Assembly: GCF_001039355.2 (NCBI RefSeq)
Contig: NW_019774025.1
Location: forward strand, 509,626 to 573,625
DNA from: Lingula anatina
Lineage: Eukaryota; Brachiopoda; Lingulata; Lingulida; Lingulidae
DNA: 64,000 bases
Direction of reading: 5' to 3'
The notes under the pieces were generated by a model, which was not told the DNA's origin, ran no database searches, and saw nothing but the letters and a program-made list of their open reading frames with translations. The position numbers and the translations under genes are program-made. Each line of letters opens with the position of its first letter. Positions within the stretch are counted from its first letter, which is position 1. Shown here piece after piece: positions 61,673 through 64,000 of the stretch.

Positions 61673-63099
61673 GATGAAAGAAACAGACGGATAGAAAATA
61701 TGTAATTATACCATGATAAGAAAAAAAGATCGAACACCACAGTTAAAAGTCCTTTACCTGTAACAGTGTGTAAGTAGCCTACGTGGGTCCTAGACACTGC
61801 ATATCAAAGATGTCCCAAGTTAAGCAATTTACAACAAGGTTCATTATGATATAAGATCCTGCCCACTTGCACAATAACTGAAACATGAAAGGAATGGCCT
61901 ATGGAAGCAACAAATTTTGATTTGATAATCCAGGATTGTTTGAAGGGGGAGGAGGGGGGGGGGGGTCCAGAACTACAGGCCTCGGATGCGAAGCCGACCG
62001 TCGCCCCCTTGGTGTGAAGTTCGGGGACTGCTCAAGGGTACCGAAAATGTTTGGTGTTTTGGAGGGCAAGCAGTGCCCTTTGGTATGGTTTAGAACTATG
62101 ATATTGCTAGTCAAAATTCTTATTTCAAGAGTGGAATATTGGTGTGATATATTTTCAGGGCCCCACTGACCCCCCTCCCTAAATCCGTCACTGTAACCCA
62201 TGCCAATATTTTCGTTTTGAACATACAAATATTAAGTTATAGGTCCACCATAGGCCTACTGTAGATCTACGGGGCTTTCTCACCAAACAAAACGTTGTTC
62301 AACCTGTAGGGTGTAGCTGTACATAAACTCTTTATATTCGACGTTTTCGTTTTTGGTTTTGACGATTCATGATTCATTTAGATAGTCATATATTTCTGGC
62401 ATTTCGGAAGGAAATAATATATTTCATAATTTTATTTTTAATATATTTATTTAGCGTCTAAAATCCATAAAAATAGGCCCTATGTTCGGTAGAGTTTACA
62501 AAGTAGGCCTACAATGTACAATGCAAATACAAATAAAATACAATGTTAAAAGGTTTCATTTAGATTAAAAGTTAATGGAATTAAAAGTAAAGAGAAAACG
62601 TGTCTTGCATTAAAAGTTTTAACTTAAACCTAAAAGAGAAAAATGTCTAATTAGGCTATAATGTTTTATATTAAAAGTCAACAGAAATAAGTTCAATTAT
62701 AATGTACTATAAAATATAAAATGGACAATCATAATTTTTTTAAAAAGATAGGTTTTTATGTTTTTTTAATCATCTGCTGAGCTTATATTCCTTGGTTCTG
62801 ATGGTAATTGATTTCATTCATATGAGGCCGCGTATTCAAATGTTGACATGAAACACATTCATTTGAGGGGTTTTATCGTTTTACAGGTCTGACCGACACA
62901 TGAAATATGATTTGGGCACATCTTCAAAATTATAAAATATATACATTTAAAATGAAATTCATAATATGTAAATTATTATAAAAATGGAAAAACTGGATAT
63001 AGTACTGTACAAATAACGAATTATGAATAGCGAACGAAATAAAGGTTCTGAAACAAAGCCTTGTCCATTCATGCTGATAACATAGGCTGNTAACAGAGT
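61321..63099. other. Gene-free stretch
   Basis: No supported gene. It holds an (AAT)n run (about 61634-61670) and a G-rich patch (about 61945-61966). The open frames at 61321-61629 and 61899-62228 look like chance frames, the second driven by the G-rich patch. Confidence 0.45.
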
Positions 63100-63262
63100 A
63101 TAGACATCAATGGAGGTCACGTGGTCTAAAGACAAGTTCAAATATCAGAATAAAAGCTATAACTGCTGTTTTTTGGTAAAACAGAATATATTATATTTCT
63201 ATGAGTTATTCACAAGGTTTTTATTGTGAAATATAGGTCTCATACAAAGAGTTATTATGCCT
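63100..63262. mobile_element. Partial inverted copy of the TTAA MITE
   Basis: The reverse complement matches the left ~160 bases of the 58608-58939 element, ending in aagagttattatgcct and a TTAA (63263-63266). Homology is lost just past the ambiguous base at 63090, so the other end is missing or unrelated. Confidence 0.8.
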
Positions 63263-63768
63263 TTAAGTAAGTTAATAATTTGTTAAGTTACATGACTGTG
63301 AATTTTGACAATGACAAAGTGGCTGAAAGGCAGTCATTTGCAGTCATTTATTTTAGTGAGTTGACCTCATAATCAAACTCACTAGCTCATCTTGGATTTC
63401 CACATCCACTGCATGAGCTTAAAGCAATCCAAACCAGGATTTAGAATCCATTCTACATGCATGATCACTTCTTGTTGAACTTATCTGAGGACAATTAAAT
63501 ATTTTAAAACACACACACACACACATATATATATTGACAGATAAATGGTCTTCATCAATATGCCAAAACATAATCATATTCACCATCCCTTAGCTGCCTA
63601 ACCTCAGCAGTCAGCCATTTTGTCACAGTTTGAAAATAACATAGGTCACAGCACATGAGTCTCCCGGACGTTATCCGAAAGTCGAGTTATGGTTTAAAGG
63701 ATGTATCTGAAAAACCTGTGCCTAACCAAGTGTTTTGATCTTTTCCTTTTTCCAAAATAATTAAGATT

Positions 63769-64000
63769 GGGGGGGGGGGGGGGGGGGCNNNNNNNNNNNN
63801 NNNNNNNNNNNNNNNNNNNNNNNNNNNNNNNNNNNNNNNNNNNNNNNNNNNNNNNNNNNNNNNNNNNNNNNNNNNNNNNNNNNNNNNNNNNNNNNNNNNN
63901 NNNNNNNNNNNNNNNNNNNNNNNNNNNNNNNNNNNNNNNNNNNNNNNNNNNNNNNNNNNNNNNNNNNNNNNNNNNNNNNNNNNNNNNNNNNNNNNNNNNN
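63769..64000. other. Poly-G run and assembly gap
   Basis: Nineteen G then one C lead into Ns from 63789 to the window end. The contig probably stopped in the homopolymer. Confidence 0.98.

Noticed and set aside
61899-62228. 109-codon frame with a poly-Pro run, and a suspected transposon end near 62170-62200
   Set aside because: The Pro run comes from a G/C homopolymer, and I could not find a matching inverted end on the left side.
1-64000. CRISPR arrays, rRNA, tRNA or bacterial-type operons
   Set aside because: No direct repeats with regular spacers, no cloverleaf or rRNA signature noticed by eye, and the gene structure is plainly animal.

Overview
This is a window of animal nuclear DNA, AT-rich and intron-dense, with GT-AG introns, many short terminal-inverted-repeat elements and microsatellites. 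Gene content (a muscarinic-type receptor, hedgehog acyltransferase, a mitochondrial-type protoporphyrinogen oxidase, topoisomerase III-alpha) and style point to an invertebrate, most likely a non-vertebrate deuterostome such as a hemichordate. That species guess is an inference from style, not proof. It is a draft assembly: single Ns at 674, 60859 and 63090, and a gap from 63789 to the end.

Layout. 1-15785: gene-poor. It holds a 667-bp direct repeat present at 1-673 and again at 9205-9871, a decayed LINE reverse-transcriptase copy on the minus strand (about 5100-6091) and a 42-bp minisatellite (11540-11985). 15786-21546 (+): a two-exon muscarinic acetylcholine receptor-like GPCR, 684 aa, whose intron carries a cluster of foldback elements. 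23891-29479 (-): hedgehog acyltransferase (HHAT), 10 coding exons, 531 aa, tail-to-tail with the receptor. 30324-36008 (+): protoporphyrinogen oxidase (PPOX), 11 coding exons, 609 aa, head-to-head with HHAT. 38887-40522 (-): a two-exon gene for a 145-aa single-pass, mitochondrial-looking protein with faint similarity to the UQCC4/CCSMST1 family, head-to-head with the next gene. 40865-56009 (+): DNA topoisomerase III-alpha (TOP3A), 32 coding exons, 1100 aa. 60086-60655 (-), with a 5' UTR exon near 61272: a 184-aa Cys-rich, PPxY-containing protein I cannot name. The rest is UTR, spacer and small transposons.

The genes do not form one pathway. The arrangement is two divergent pairs (HHAT/PPOX and the small mitochondrial-type gene/TOP3A), each start-to-start within a few hundred bases and so likely to share bidirectional promoters, plus convergent gene ends. 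PPOX, the small protein and one predicted start form of TOP3A all look mitochondrial. All exon models were built by hand from splice signals, reading-frame phase and family similarity. Phases are consistent throughout HHAT, PPOX, TOP3A, the receptor and the small gene.
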